NCBI RefSeq assembly: GCF_009856865.1
Contig: NZ_WVUD01000008.1
Location: 1 to 64,000, forward strand
Reading direction: 5' to 3'
DNA: 64,000 nt
From: Solidesulfovibrio aerotolerans
GTDB taxonomy: Bacteria; Desulfobacterota; Desulfovibrionia; Desulfovibrionales; Desulfovibrionaceae
Shown: one piece after another, positions 43,279 through 51,351 of the stretch
Numbering within the stretch: the stretch's first letter is position 1
How the letters are laid out: each line of letters opens with the position of its first letter
Translations under genes and position numbers: made by a program
The notes under the pieces: generated by a model
Told to the model about the DNA's origin: nothing
The model's input: only the letters and a program-made list of their open reading frames with translations
Databases searched by the model: none

Positions 43279-44115
43279 TTAGACGGCAAGGCTGAGGACT
43301 GTCCCCTTGGGCAGATACGTCTGTTCCTGGGTCGGGATATCCAAAGGCGACGCCCCGTAGTTTTCGCTCAGATAGGCGTTGGCCGCCACGACCGCCTTGC
43401 CCAGGCCCTCACGGGTGGCACCGGTGTCTGTGAAATCCGTCTTTAAAATGTCGGCCACGGCCTTGGCTGCGTCTTCGCCAAATGCCTTGGTCACATGGGC
43501 CAGGGTGGAGGAGACGACACCCTGGGCCTGCTTGATGGCGCTGCCCAGGCCGCCGGAGCCATCAGCGGCGTAGAACTCTTCCAGATGCCCGTTCTGGTAG
43601 AATGCGTTGATCGAGGTATTGAGCGCCCCGTTAAAATTGGCCATGGCCGCGTCGCCGGCAGCCACGCCGAAGTTGCGGTCAATAAATTTGAGCGCTGAAA
43701 CCATGGCGTCGCCCAGGGCGTCCTCGCCGCCGGTCCCGTCGCCAACGCCCTTTATAACGATGCCCATGACGGCCGTGGCGGCGGCGTCGCCGTGTTTGGC
43801 GCGAACGGTTTCCACGGCACCGGCCAAGGCGGACTGGAGATCGCCGGCTGCCTCCATGTTGACCCCCGCCCCGGCATTGCTGGCCGTGACCGGGGTTTGG
43901 GCGCTTTCGATGCGGCGCATGACCTCTGCGGCGAAGACGTCGGAGGTGGTGAGCGAAAAAGTGGAAGAGCCGGCGGCCGCCGTTTTTTTCTGGCTGCTCC
44001 CCGTATCAAGGGTCAGGGATACGTGCCCGGAAGCGGCCTCAGAGGACTGGCTCCCAGGCTGGCTGGTCGCGGTGAGCAGGCTTTTGATGCCGCTGGACAG
44101 GGATGGTATCTGCAT
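43279..44115 (-). CDS. unknown Ala/Ser-rich protein
   Basis: A 278-residue protein with no cysteine, no signal peptide and no membrane segment. The first ~60 residues are Ser/Thr/Ala-rich and probably disordered (PSLSSGIKSLLTATSQPGS). The remainder is helical with Gly/Ala-rich segments such as AGDAAMANFNGALNTSINAF and FYQNGHLEEFYAADG. The style recalls flagellar hook-length or filament-associated proteins of deltaproteobacteria, but this is an impression, not a match. The ATG at 44115 follows GAGGC. It is convergent with the kinase upstream and divergent from the AOR-like gene. Confidence 0.6.
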   Translation of the reverse strand: MQIPSLSSGIKSLLTATSQPGSQSSEAASGHVSLTLDTGSSQKKTAAAGSSTFSLTTSDVFAAEVMRRIESAQTPVTASNAGAGVNMEAAGDLQSALAGAVETVRAKHGDAAATAVMGIVIKGVGDGTGGEDALGDAMVSALKFIDRNFGVAAGDAAMANFNGALNTSINAFYQNGHLEEFYAADGSGGLGSAIKQAQGVVSSTLAHVTKAFGEDAAKAVADILKTDFTDTGATREGLGKAVVAANAYLSENYGASPLDIPTQEQTYLPKGTVLSLAV

Positions 44116-44251
44116 GGCCGTGCCTCGTTGGTCTGTGGTCGTACCCCTCTTATCGGCCTTTTAAGTCGGGGCTTTAGGGTGGTTATTTTGCGTGCCGTGC
44201 GGCAGCGCCCGCTGCGCGGTGCCAGTCGGTAAAAAGGCACAAGGACACGCC

Positions 44252-46084
44252 ATGGATCAGCCGTCAGCCCACATCCTTTTTCTCGATCTGGCCACGGGCG
44301 CGTGTCGCCGGGAGCCGCTTTCGCCGGCCCGGCGACACGCTGACGGCGGCGGGCGTTCCCTGGCTGGTGCCTGTTTTCTGGCCGCCCAGCCGGACGGTGC
44401 GGCCGGGCGTTTTGACGCGCCCGCCACGCCGGTGTGCCTTTTCCCTGGCGGGCTTGCCGGCTATGGCCTGCCCGGAGCTTCGTTTGCCACATTGGTGGGC
44501 CGTAGCCCCCACACCGGCGGGGTGCTCACCGCAGCCGTGCCGGGCGGCCTGGGACACGGGCTGGCCCGGGCCGGTCTGGCCGGGCTGGTGCTCACCGGCC
44601 GGGCTGCGCAACCGAATATTCTGGTCCTTGACGGCCGGGGCGCGCGCCTGATCCCGGCCGGCGCGTTGGCCGGGCAGGGCACCAGGGCGGTCTTTGCGGC
44701 GCTGGCCCCCTGGCTTGGGGCCGTGGCCGTCGGACCGGCGGGCTGGTCCGGCTCGCTTTTGGCCATGGCCGTGGCCGACGGCGTCCATCCGGTGGGCCGG
44801 GGCGGTTCCGGCTTGTTGCTGGCCGCCAAGAATTTGCTGGCCGTGGTCGTGACGGACGGTTTGGCCCCGCACCCGGCTTTTGTGATCAACCCGGCAAAGG
44901 CAGGCGGTACCGCCGACTCGGCCGACGTGCCCGAACTGGCCGGTCCCGCCGACCCGGCCGGCCCGGCCGACGCGCCCGGGCTGGCCGGGGTCGCCGACCC
45001 GGCAGGCCTCGCTGCAGCCCGGGCGGCCATGCTGCGGCTCATCGATGCTTCGCCGGCCTTGGCCGGTCCGTGCGGTTTTGGCCGCTTCGGCCCGGCCGCC
45101 CTGCTGGATCTGACCGCCGGGCGGCGGATGCTGCCCACGCGCCATTTTCGCCAGACCTTTTTCGCCCAGGCCGATCAGGTGTCGGCCCCGCGCCTGGAGG
45201 CGCTCTATGCCCCCCGGGCGGTGGGCTGCCCCGGCTGTCCGGTGCCGTGCCGCCGGGTGAGCGCCACCGGCGCTGTCCTGCCCGACAACGACGCCCTGTC
45301 CCATCTGACGGCGCTGCTCGGCCTGGCCGATCCCCATTTGGCGGTTGCGGCCAACACCATTTGCCTGGATCTGGGCCTGGACCCGCCGGGCGCGGCCGCC
45401 GCCCTGGCCTTTTTCGCCGAAGTCGCCGGGCGCGAACCCAGGCCCGAAATGATCCTGGACGGTCTCAGCGCCCTGGCCCGGGAAGGTGCTGGTGCTACGC
45501 TCTCGCCCCTGGCCGTCAAAGGTGTTGCGCTCCCGGGTTTTGATCCGCGCGGGGCGTACGGGCTGGCCCTGTCCCTGGCGGTGGGCACGTCCGGCCCCGA
45601 CCCCTGGGGCGGGCTGTGTCTGGCCCATGAGCTGCTGCGAAAGCCGGTGGCCACCGACCGCTTCACCTTTGCCGGCAAGGCCCGGGCGGTCTTTCTGGGT
45701 GAAAACGTCGTGGCGGCGGCCGGGGCCTTTGGCGGCTGTCCGTATTGCACCCTGGCCGTCGGGCTGGAAGAATGGGCCTTGGCTGTTGCGGCCGTGACCG
45801 GGGTGCCAACTTGCGCCGGAGATTTGGCCCGGCTTGGCGAGCGCACAGTGGTTCGGGAGCGACTCCTCAACGCCCAGGCCGGGATGGATGCCGCTGCCGA
45901 TCAGCTGCCCGGGTTGTTTTTTAGCCAGGCCGGCAGCAGTGGCGACGGCATCAACGTGGCCCCCCTGTCCCGGCCGGATTTCCTGGCCGCGCGCGCCGGT
46001 TATTACCGCTTGCGCGGGCTGACCGAGACCGGCGCGCCTACCGACGAACGCGCAAGCGCCCTGGAGTTGCCATGTCTGCGCTGA
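44252..46084 (+). CDS. aldehyde:ferredoxin oxidoreductase-family tungsto/molybdopterin protein
   Basis: Cytoplasmic oxidoreductase of 610 residues. The cofactor-binding segment GRGGSGLLLAAKNLLAV matches the AOR family GRGG-G-VMGSKNLKAI. Cluster ligands CPGCPVPCRR (CxxCxxxC, about residue 330) and a later cysteine in FGGCPYCTLA fit the AOR [4Fe-4S] pattern. AOR members oxidise aldehydes to acids with ferredoxin, usually with tungsten. Two oddities: a low-complexity Ala/Pro/Gly/Asp insertion (PADPAGPADAPGLAGVADPA) near residue 225-260, and strong overall Ala/Gly/Leu bias. The ATG at 44252 follows AAGGAC. It overlaps the aldolase gene downstream by 13 nt. Confidence 0.82.
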   Translation: MDQPSAHILFLDLATGACRREPLSPARRHADGGGRSLAGACFLAAQPDGAAGRFDAPATPVCLFPGGLAGYGLPGASFATLVGRSPHTGGVLTAAVPGGLGHGLARAGLAGLVLTGRAAQPNILVLDGRGARLIPAGALAGQGTRAVFAALAPWLGAVAVGPAGWSGSLLAMAVADGVHPVGRGGSGLLLAAKNLLAVVVTDGLAPHPAFVINPAKAGGTADSADVPELAGPADPAGPADAPGLAGVADPAGLAAARAAMLRLIDASPALAGPCGFGRFGPAALLDLTAGRRMLPTRHFRQTFFAQADQVSAPRLEALYAPRAVGCPGCPVPCRRVSATGAVLPDNDALSHLTALLGLADPHLAVAANTICLDLGLDPPGAAAALAFFAEVAGREPRPEMILDGLSALAREGAGATLSPLAVKGVALPGFDPRGAYGLALSLAVGTSGPDPWGGLCLAHELLRKPVATDRFTFAGKARAVFLGENVVAAAGAFGGCPYCTLAVGLEEWALAVAAVTGVPTCAGDLARLGERTVVRERLLNAQAGMDAAADQLPGLFFSQAGSSGDGINVAPLSRPDFLAARAGYYRLRGLTETGAPTDERASALELPCLR

Positions 46085-47259
46085 CAACCGCCCTGGCCGG
46101 GCAGTGGGCCGACCGGCTGGCCCGGGCCGGGCTGTGCGACCCGGGCCAGGGGCTGGTGGCCTGCCTGGACGACGATCTGGCCTTTTCCCGCCCGTCGTCC
46201 CATCAGGCCCTTGTGGCTGCCTGCATCGACCGGCTGGGTGTGGGCTGCGTCATCCTGGCTCCGCCGGCCGAGCCGCATCGCACCATCCTGGAATTTCTGG
46301 CCGCCCGGGAAGCCCCGGCCATCCGGCCCCGGGACTGCGAGACGCGCACCTTTTTCCACGACATCCCGGTCATCGGGGAAGCGACCCCGGCCGCCGTTGT
46401 CGCCGCCCTGGCCCGGCGCAAAGGGGCCTATCTGCCCGGGGTGGGCATTCTGGCCCACGGGGCGCTTTCGCCCGAGCAGGCCTTTGTCACGGTGTCGTCC
46501 GTGGCCTTTGCCGGTTTCGTCAAATTTTTCGCCGATCATCTGGCTGCCGCCCGGGCCGGGACGCTGGATGCCGCCGCCCGGACCGCGTTTGCTGCGGCCG
46601 TGGCAAAACTGCCGCCGCCGCCAACCGAGGTGCCGCCCCTGGCCCGGGGGCCGTTTGCCGACCGGGAGAGCGTGCTGGCCGCCATGGCCGAGGCCGGCCG
46701 GGCCACGGTGGAACTGGGGCTGGTGGATTCGGTTTTCGGCAATATCTCCTATAGCCTTGACGGCGTGCTGGCCATCAGCCAGACCGGGGCGGCCCTGGAT
46801 GATCTGGTCGGCGGTATCGACTGCGTGCCCCTGGACGGCTCGTCCTGCGCGGGGCTGACCGCCTCCAGCGAACTGGGAGCGCATACCGCCCTGGTCCGCC
46901 TGGACAGCCGGCGGGCCATCCTGCACGGCCATCCCCGCTTTGCCGTGATCCTGTCCATGGATTGCGCGGCGCAAGACTGCGCCCAGCGGGATGCCTGCCA
47001 TGTGGCCTGTCCCCGGGAGCGGTTTGTGGACGATGTGCCCATCGTGCCGGGCGAGGTGGGCTGCGGCCCGCGCGGCCTTGTCCACACCATGCCCCCGGCC
47101 CTGGCGGCAGATGGCGGGCGGCGCGGGGTCATTGTCTGCGGCCACGGCGTTTTTACCATGGGAGCCGACGACTTCGGTGTCGCCCTGGCTGATCTCTGCG
47201 CCATTGAAACTTTATGCCGGACCCGCTATTTCCAAGCGCTTGGTACATTCCCCCTCTGA
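46072..47259 (+). CDS. two-domain class II aldolase/adducin-family protein
   Basis: A 395-residue protein. Residues ~205-385 form a class II aldolase domain with GNISYS, the base SSELGAHTAL, zinc ligands in LHGHPRF and a later CGHGVFTMG. The first ~175 residues look like a second, degenerate copy (LAHGALSPEQAFV near residue 130). Unusually, the intact domain carries a cysteine cluster: MDCAAQDCAQRDACHVACPRE, plus a further Cys at GEVGCGPRGL, which could bind a metal or Fe-S cluster. Start: ATG at 46072, within the end of the AOR-like gene and behind GGAG. Likely acts on a sugar phosphate or other aldehyde-generating substrate, but substrate is unknown. Confidence 0.78.
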   Translation: MSALTTALAGQWADRLARAGLCDPGQGLVACLDDDLAFSRPSSHQALVAACIDRLGVGCVILAPPAEPHRTILEFLAAREAPAIRPRDCETRTFFHDIPVIGEATPAAVVAALARRKGAYLPGVGILAHGALSPEQAFVTVSSVAFAGFVKFFADHLAAARAGTLDAAARTAFAAAVAKLPPPPTEVPPLARGPFADRESVLAAMAEAGRATVELGLVDSVFGNISYSLDGVLAISQTGAALDDLVGGIDCVPLDGSSCAGLTASSELGAHTALVRLDSRRAILHGHPRFAVILSMDCAAQDCAQRDACHVACPRERFVDDVPIVPGEVGCGPRGLVHTMPPALAADGGRRGVIVCGHGVFTMGADDFGVALADLCAIETLCRTRYFQALGTFPL

Positions 47260-47272
47260 TATGGAGCCCGCT

Positions 47273-48013
47273 ATGCATGCCCCTGATACCGATACCACCT
47301 GCCCCCTGACCGTCAGTGTCGTCATCCCGGTCTACAACGAGGCCCATACCCTGCCACTGGTGCTGGCACTGGTGCTGGCCCGGCCCGAGACCACCGAGGT
47401 CATCCTGATCGACGACGCCTCCACCGACGGCAGCGGCGATTATCTGCGCAGTTTAACCGGCGATCCCCGGGTAAAAACGCTTTTTCATGCCAAAAACCAA
47501 GGCAAGGGCGCGGCCCTGCGCACCGGCTTTGCCGCCGCAACCTGCGATGTCGTGCTTATTCAGGACGCTGATCTCGAATACGATCCCGAAGACTATCCGG
47601 CGCTGCTCCAGCCCATCGCCGCCGGCAAGGCCGATGTGGTCTACGGGTCGCGTTTTCTCGGCGGTCCCCATCGGGTGCTCTATTTCTGGCATTCCGTGGC
47701 CAACCGGCTGCTGACGCTGCTCTCCAACATGTTAAATAATATCAACTTGTCGGACATGGAAGTCTGCTACAAGGTCTTTCGCCGGGATATCCTGGCGGGC
47801 ATCCGCATCGAGAGCGACCGTTTTGGCGTGGAGCCGGAACTGACGGCCAAGGTGGCGCGCCTGCGGGCGCGCATCTACGAAGTGCCGGTGTCGTATTACG
47901 GCCGCACCTACGAGGAAGGCAAAAAGATCGGCTGGCGCGACGGGCTGGCTGCCTTGTGGTGGATTGTACGGTTCGGGCTGTTGGCCAAGCGTTCGCCCCG
48001 GCCAGGGGCCTGA
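47273..48013 (+). CDS. family 2 glycosyltransferase (polyprenyl-phosphate sugar synthase-like)
   Basis: A 246-residue transferase with the GT-A start VSVVIPVYNEAHTLPLVLAL, the nucleotide/metal motif LIQDADLEYDPEDYP, and GSRFLGGPHRVLYF followed by an acceptor-binding segment with LSDMEVCYKVF. This is the DPM1/DolP-mannose-synthase-like group that loads a sugar on polyprenyl phosphate at the inner membrane. There is no transmembrane pair at the C-terminus, so it works with a separate flippase or enzyme. The ATG at 47273 has GGAG 6 nt upstream. It is 13 bp downstream of the aldolase-family gene. Confidence 0.85.
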   Translation: MHAPDTDTTCPLTVSVVIPVYNEAHTLPLVLALVLARPETTEVILIDDASTDGSGDYLRSLTGDPRVKTLFHAKNQGKGAALRTGFAAATCDVVLIQDADLEYDPEDYPALLQPIAAGKADVVYGSRFLGGPHRVLYFWHSVANRLLTLLSNMLNNINLSDMEVCYKVFRRDILAGIRIESDRFGVEPELTAKVARLRARIYEVPVSYYGRTYEEGKKIGWRDGLAALWWIVRFGLLAKRSPRPGA

Positions 48014-48083
48014 TGTTCTGCATCGCTTTCGCCCGCCGCGCCTGTGCCCTGGCAGTCGGGGCGGGCGATTTCGCGCGGTTTGC

Positions 48084-48251
48084 TCAGTAGGATTTAAAAA
48101 TCCAGGCGTAAAACACGTAAATCCAGCCCAGGATGCCGTGGATGATGGCCCAGGCGATGGACTTGTTGAGCGTAAACGACACCGCCATGGCCAGTGCCGA
48201 GCCGAAGCCCACACCGTACTTGATGATGGTCTGATTGGCGTAAACGGCCAT
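48084..48251 (-). CDS. 55-residue two-helix membrane protein
   Basis: A short gene (56 codons with TGA) with GGAGG six bases upstream of its ATG. The protein begins MAVYANQTIIKYGVGFGSA and has two hydrophobic helices (residues ~12-27 and ~34-51) around a short polar turn (TLNKS), ending YAWIFKSY. The clean ribosome binding site, the complete hydrophobic pattern and the lack of a competing gene support a real gene. Function unknown; it is antiparallel to both neighbours. Confidence 0.75.
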   Translation of the reverse strand: MAVYANQTIIKYGVGFGSALAMAVSFTLNKSIAWAIIHGILGWIYVFYAWIFKSY

Positions 48252-48363
48252 AATTCCCTCCTCGTGGTTTCCTGCGCCCTACCATGGATTTATGGCGAAC
48301 GCATCCGCCATCCCGCAACGTCGTCGGATTGACATTTGCCCAAACGCCGCGCATTTAATCCAA

Positions 48364-49872
48364 ATGGCCGGTATCGTGCAGTTTGAGCGAGTCCTTTCGC
48401 CCCTGGCCGGCGGCGTCTTTTGGATAGCCGCCGCGCTCCTTTTGCTTTGGGCCGCGCCGGCTTTCGCTGGCGAGGCGACCATCGATCCCAAAATCGTCCA
48501 GGCCGTTGGCCGCCTGACCTACGGACCTGCCCCGGGAACTCTGGAGCAGGCCGCTGCCATGGGCCTTGAGGCCTTTGTCGCTGCCCAGCTGGCACCCGAG
48601 CGTCTGCCTGAACCGCCGGAATTGGAACGCGCCCTGGCCGGCCTGCCCTCGCAGCAGATGGACACCGTGCGGCTTTTCCGGGAATACGGTCCCCCGGCCG
48701 ATGACGGCAAAAATGCCCCGGATGCCATGCGCCGCACCTTCGACCGGGCCGATGTGGTAGCCCTGGAAGCGGCCAAGGCCCGGCTGCTGCGGGCCATCCT
48801 GTCGCCGCGCCAACTGGCCGAACGCATGACCGAATTCTGGTGCGAGCACTTCAGCCTCGGCCCCAAAAAAGGGCTGGCCCACCTCTGGGTCGGCTCCTTT
48901 GAGCGCGAGGCCGTGCGGCCCTATGCCCTAGGTAAATTTCTGGATCTGCTGGCCGCCACGGCCATGCACCCGGCCATGCTTATTGCCCGGGACAACTGGA
49001 AAAACGTGGTCCACCGCGAGGGCGGCACGGCAACCAAGGAAGCCCTTGACCTGGGTTATGCCACCTTGCTTATCAATTTTCAGACGCTGGGCCAGGGCGG
49101 CCCGCAAAAGCCGGCCGACATCCAGGCCCTGGCCCGCATCCTTACCGGCTGGCGGGTGGGTGCGGCCCGGGCCGACTCCGACACCGGCGGGTTTTATTTC
49201 GACGTGGAGCTGCACGACCCCGCCGACAAGGTGTTGCTGGGCCAGCCGGTCAAGGGCACGGGCCTGGGCGAAGGGGCGGCCGCTCTGCGCATCCTGGCCG
49301 AACATCCGGCCACGGCCCGAAACGTATGCCGCAAGCTGGCCGTGTATTTCCTGACCGACGAGCCGCCGGCCGGGCTGGTCGCCCGCATGGCCGAGACGTT
49401 TGGCCAAACCGGCGGGGAGATCCGCGAAGTGTTGCGCACGCTTTTTTCCAGCGCCGAATTCTATGACGCCAAATACCGGGGCGGGCGGATCAAGTCGCCG
49501 TTGCGCCAGGCGGTTTCCGCCGTGCGGGCTTTGGGCGCACCCCCCACCGACACCGCCGCCCTGGCCGGGGCGCTGGCGGGGCTGGGGCAGCCGCTTTTTG
49601 CTGCCGAGGGTCCCGAGGGCTATCCGGCGGCGGCAGCACCTTGGCAAAAGCCCGAAGCCCTGCCGCGTCGGGTGAGCTTTGCCGGGGATCTGGCCGCCGG
49701 GCGCGTCCCCGGATTAGGGGGGGTGGGGCCGACGGCAAAGGACAGGGTCGCCGCCCTGGCCGAGACCCTTGGCCCGACCCTGTCCGCCCCGGTGCGCCAG
49801 GCGGCGGAGAAGGCCGGCGGCAGCAACGGGGTGGGGCTTATTTTGGCCTCGCCGGATTTTTTGCAGTACTAA
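48364..49872 (+). CDS. DUF1800-family secreted protein
   Basis: A 502-residue protein with an N-terminal hydrophobic segment (FWIAAALLLLWAAPAFA) that serves as a signal peptide, then the DUF1800 domain (VGRLTYGPAPGTLEQAAAMG onward; EFWCEHFSLGPKK; ALARILTGWRVG). DUF1800 proteins are nearly always paired with a DUF1501 gene, here immediately downstream, and their function is unproven. The start is uncertain: ATG at 48364 puts the signal peptide early but has a weak ribosome binding site; an ATG 72 nt upstream is possible. Confidence 0.82.
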   Translation: MAGIVQFERVLSPLAGGVFWIAAALLLLWAAPAFAGEATIDPKIVQAVGRLTYGPAPGTLEQAAAMGLEAFVAAQLAPERLPEPPELERALAGLPSQQMDTVRLFREYGPPADDGKNAPDAMRRTFDRADVVALEAAKARLLRAILSPRQLAERMTEFWCEHFSLGPKKGLAHLWVGSFEREAVRPYALGKFLDLLAATAMHPAMLIARDNWKNVVHREGGTATKEALDLGYATLLINFQTLGQGGPQKPADIQALARILTGWRVGAARADSDTGGFYFDVELHDPADKVLLGQPVKGTGLGEGAAALRILAEHPATARNVCRKLAVYFLTDEPPAGLVARMAETFGQTGGEIREVLRTLFSSAEFYDAKYRGGRIKSPLRQAVSAVRALGAPPTDTAALAGALAGLGQPLFAAEGPEGYPAAAAPWQKPEALPRRVSFAGDLAAGRVPGLGGVGPTAKDRVAALAETLGPTLSAPVRQAAEKAGGSNGVGLILASPDFLQY

Positions 49873-49876
49873 CGGC

Positions 49877-49937
49877 GCAGCCGCAGAACACGCGGTGCAG
49901 CCGCAGGAACACGCGGTGCAGCCGCAGGAGCGCGGCG
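49877..49937. repeat. 20-21 bp direct repeats between the DUF1800 and DUF1501 genes
   Basis: Three units of GCAGCCGCAGGAACACGCGG type (49877-49896, 49897-49917, 49918-49937, the last degraded) fill the gap after the DUF1800 stop. If the DUF1501 gene started further upstream, the repeat would be translated as an EHAVQPQ-type peptide; the better start lies after it. Confidence 0.85.
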
Positions 49938-49948
49938 CAGGGGGCAAG

Positions 49949-51256
49949 GTGCGACGAAGAGACGTGCTGCATTGGCTGGCCGGCCTGGGCCTTATAGGCC
50001 TAGCCCCGGGGCCGGCCCTGGCGCGCAAAAGCAGGCAGTCCGACCGGGAAGACAACGCCGGCCGCTCTGGCAAGGCCAAGGCCCAAGGGGCCGGCCCGGG
50101 CCGGGAGTCGGCCAAGGCTCCCTGGCGGCCCGGCAAACAGCTCGTAGTGGTGCTGCTCAAGGGCGGCCCGGACGGGCTGTCCGTGGCCGCGCCCGTCACG
50201 GACCCGCTCTATGCCTTCCTGCGTCCGACCACGGCCCTGGCACCCGATTGCGGCGGCCTGGAGCTGGGCAACGGCTTTGTGCTCCATCCCGCTTTGTCTG
50301 GCCTTGCGCCGCTTTATGCCCAGAAACGTCTGGCCGTGATCCCGGCCTGCGCCATGCCCGGCCAGGGCGCGACCCATGCCGCCGCCCTGGCCGACTTTGC
50401 CGCTGGCGCGCCGACCGGCCAAGTCAAGGGCAAGGACGGCAAAGCGGGCTGGCTGGGCCGGCTGGCCCTGGCCCTTGGCGGCGAGCGGTCGCAGATGCTG
50501 GTGGCCAGTTCTTCGCCGGTCTATGCCGGCGCGCCGCACTATACCATGATCGCTCCGGGCCGGGGGGAGTCGCTGCCGGGTTTGCCGGTTGAGGACCAAA
50601 CGCTTTTTGAAGGGGCCGGCCGGCTCTATGCCGCTGCCGGCGGGGCGCTTGGCAAGGCCTTTGCCGTGGGCCGGGAAGCCCGTCAGGATCTGTTGGCCAA
50701 ACTGCTGGAGGAATCGCGCCGGGCCGCCGCCGAGGCCATCCCGACGCCCCATTTCGCCGCTTTCGGCCAGCGTTTCGGCCGTGAACTGGCCCAGCGTCGG
50801 GATGCGGCCCTGGGGTTTGTGGCGGTTGGCGGCTTTGACACCCACTCCGGCCAGGGCGCGGCCAAGGGCTATCTGGCCGACCGGCTGCGCGAAGCGGGCC
50901 AAGGCTTGGCCGGGCTGCTGGCCGGGCTGGGGCCGGCTGCGGCCGACACGGTCGTTCTGGTCCTGGGGGAATTTGGCCGCAGCGCCCGGGAAAACGCCTT
51001 TGGCGGCACGGACAATGGCCTGGGCGGGGTGCTCCTTGTCCTTGGCGGGCCGGTTGCCGGCGGGCGCGTCTGGGGCGAGTGGCCGGGGCTGGCCGGGCAC
51101 CGGCTGGCCGGGGGGCGCGATGTGGCCGTTGGCACGGACTGGCGCGATGTGGCGGCGGCTGTTGCCGTGGGCCATCTGGGGCTGCCGGAAAAAAAGGTCG
51201 GGGAGGTGTTTCCCGGCTTTGCGCCATCGCCGGGTCTGGCCGCGCTTGTCGGCTGA
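49949..51256 (+). CDS. DUF1501-family Tat-exported protein
   Basis: A 435-residue protein that starts at a GTG with AGGGGG upstream. The N-terminus VRRRDVLHWLAGLGLIGLAPG looks like a twin-arginine signal, so it is probably exported folded. The DUF1501 domain has LVVVLLKGGPDGLS, PACAMPGQGATHAAA and VLVLGEFGRSARENA. It belongs to an alkaline-phosphatase-like superfamily; the activity of DUF1501 proteins is unknown. It is paired with the DUF1800 gene. Longer in-frame readings go through direct repeats and lack a proper signal. Confidence 0.82.
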   Translation: MRRRDVLHWLAGLGLIGLAPGPALARKSRQSDREDNAGRSGKAKAQGAGPGRESAKAPWRPGKQLVVVLLKGGPDGLSVAAPVTDPLYAFLRPTTALAPDCGGLELGNGFVLHPALSGLAPLYAQKRLAVIPACAMPGQGATHAAALADFAAGAPTGQVKGKDGKAGWLGRLALALGGERSQMLVASSSPVYAGAPHYTMIAPGRGESLPGLPVEDQTLFEGAGRLYAAAGGALGKAFAVGREARQDLLAKLLEESRRAAAEAIPTPHFAAFGQRFGRELAQRRDAALGFVAVGGFDTHSGQGAAKGYLADRLREAGQGLAGLLAGLGPAAADTVVLVLGEFGRSARENAFGGTDNGLGGVLLVLGGPVAGGRVWGEWPGLAGHRLAGGRDVAVGTDWRDVAAAVAVGHLGLPEKKVGEVFPGFAPSPGLAALVG

Positions 51257-51351
51257 GGCAGCGAGGCCCGCAAATACGCTTGTATTTCTGTAAAACACCG
51301 TATGCTGTCTGCATCCTTGCCGTAGCGCCGGGCATCGGCTATTTTCGGTGT

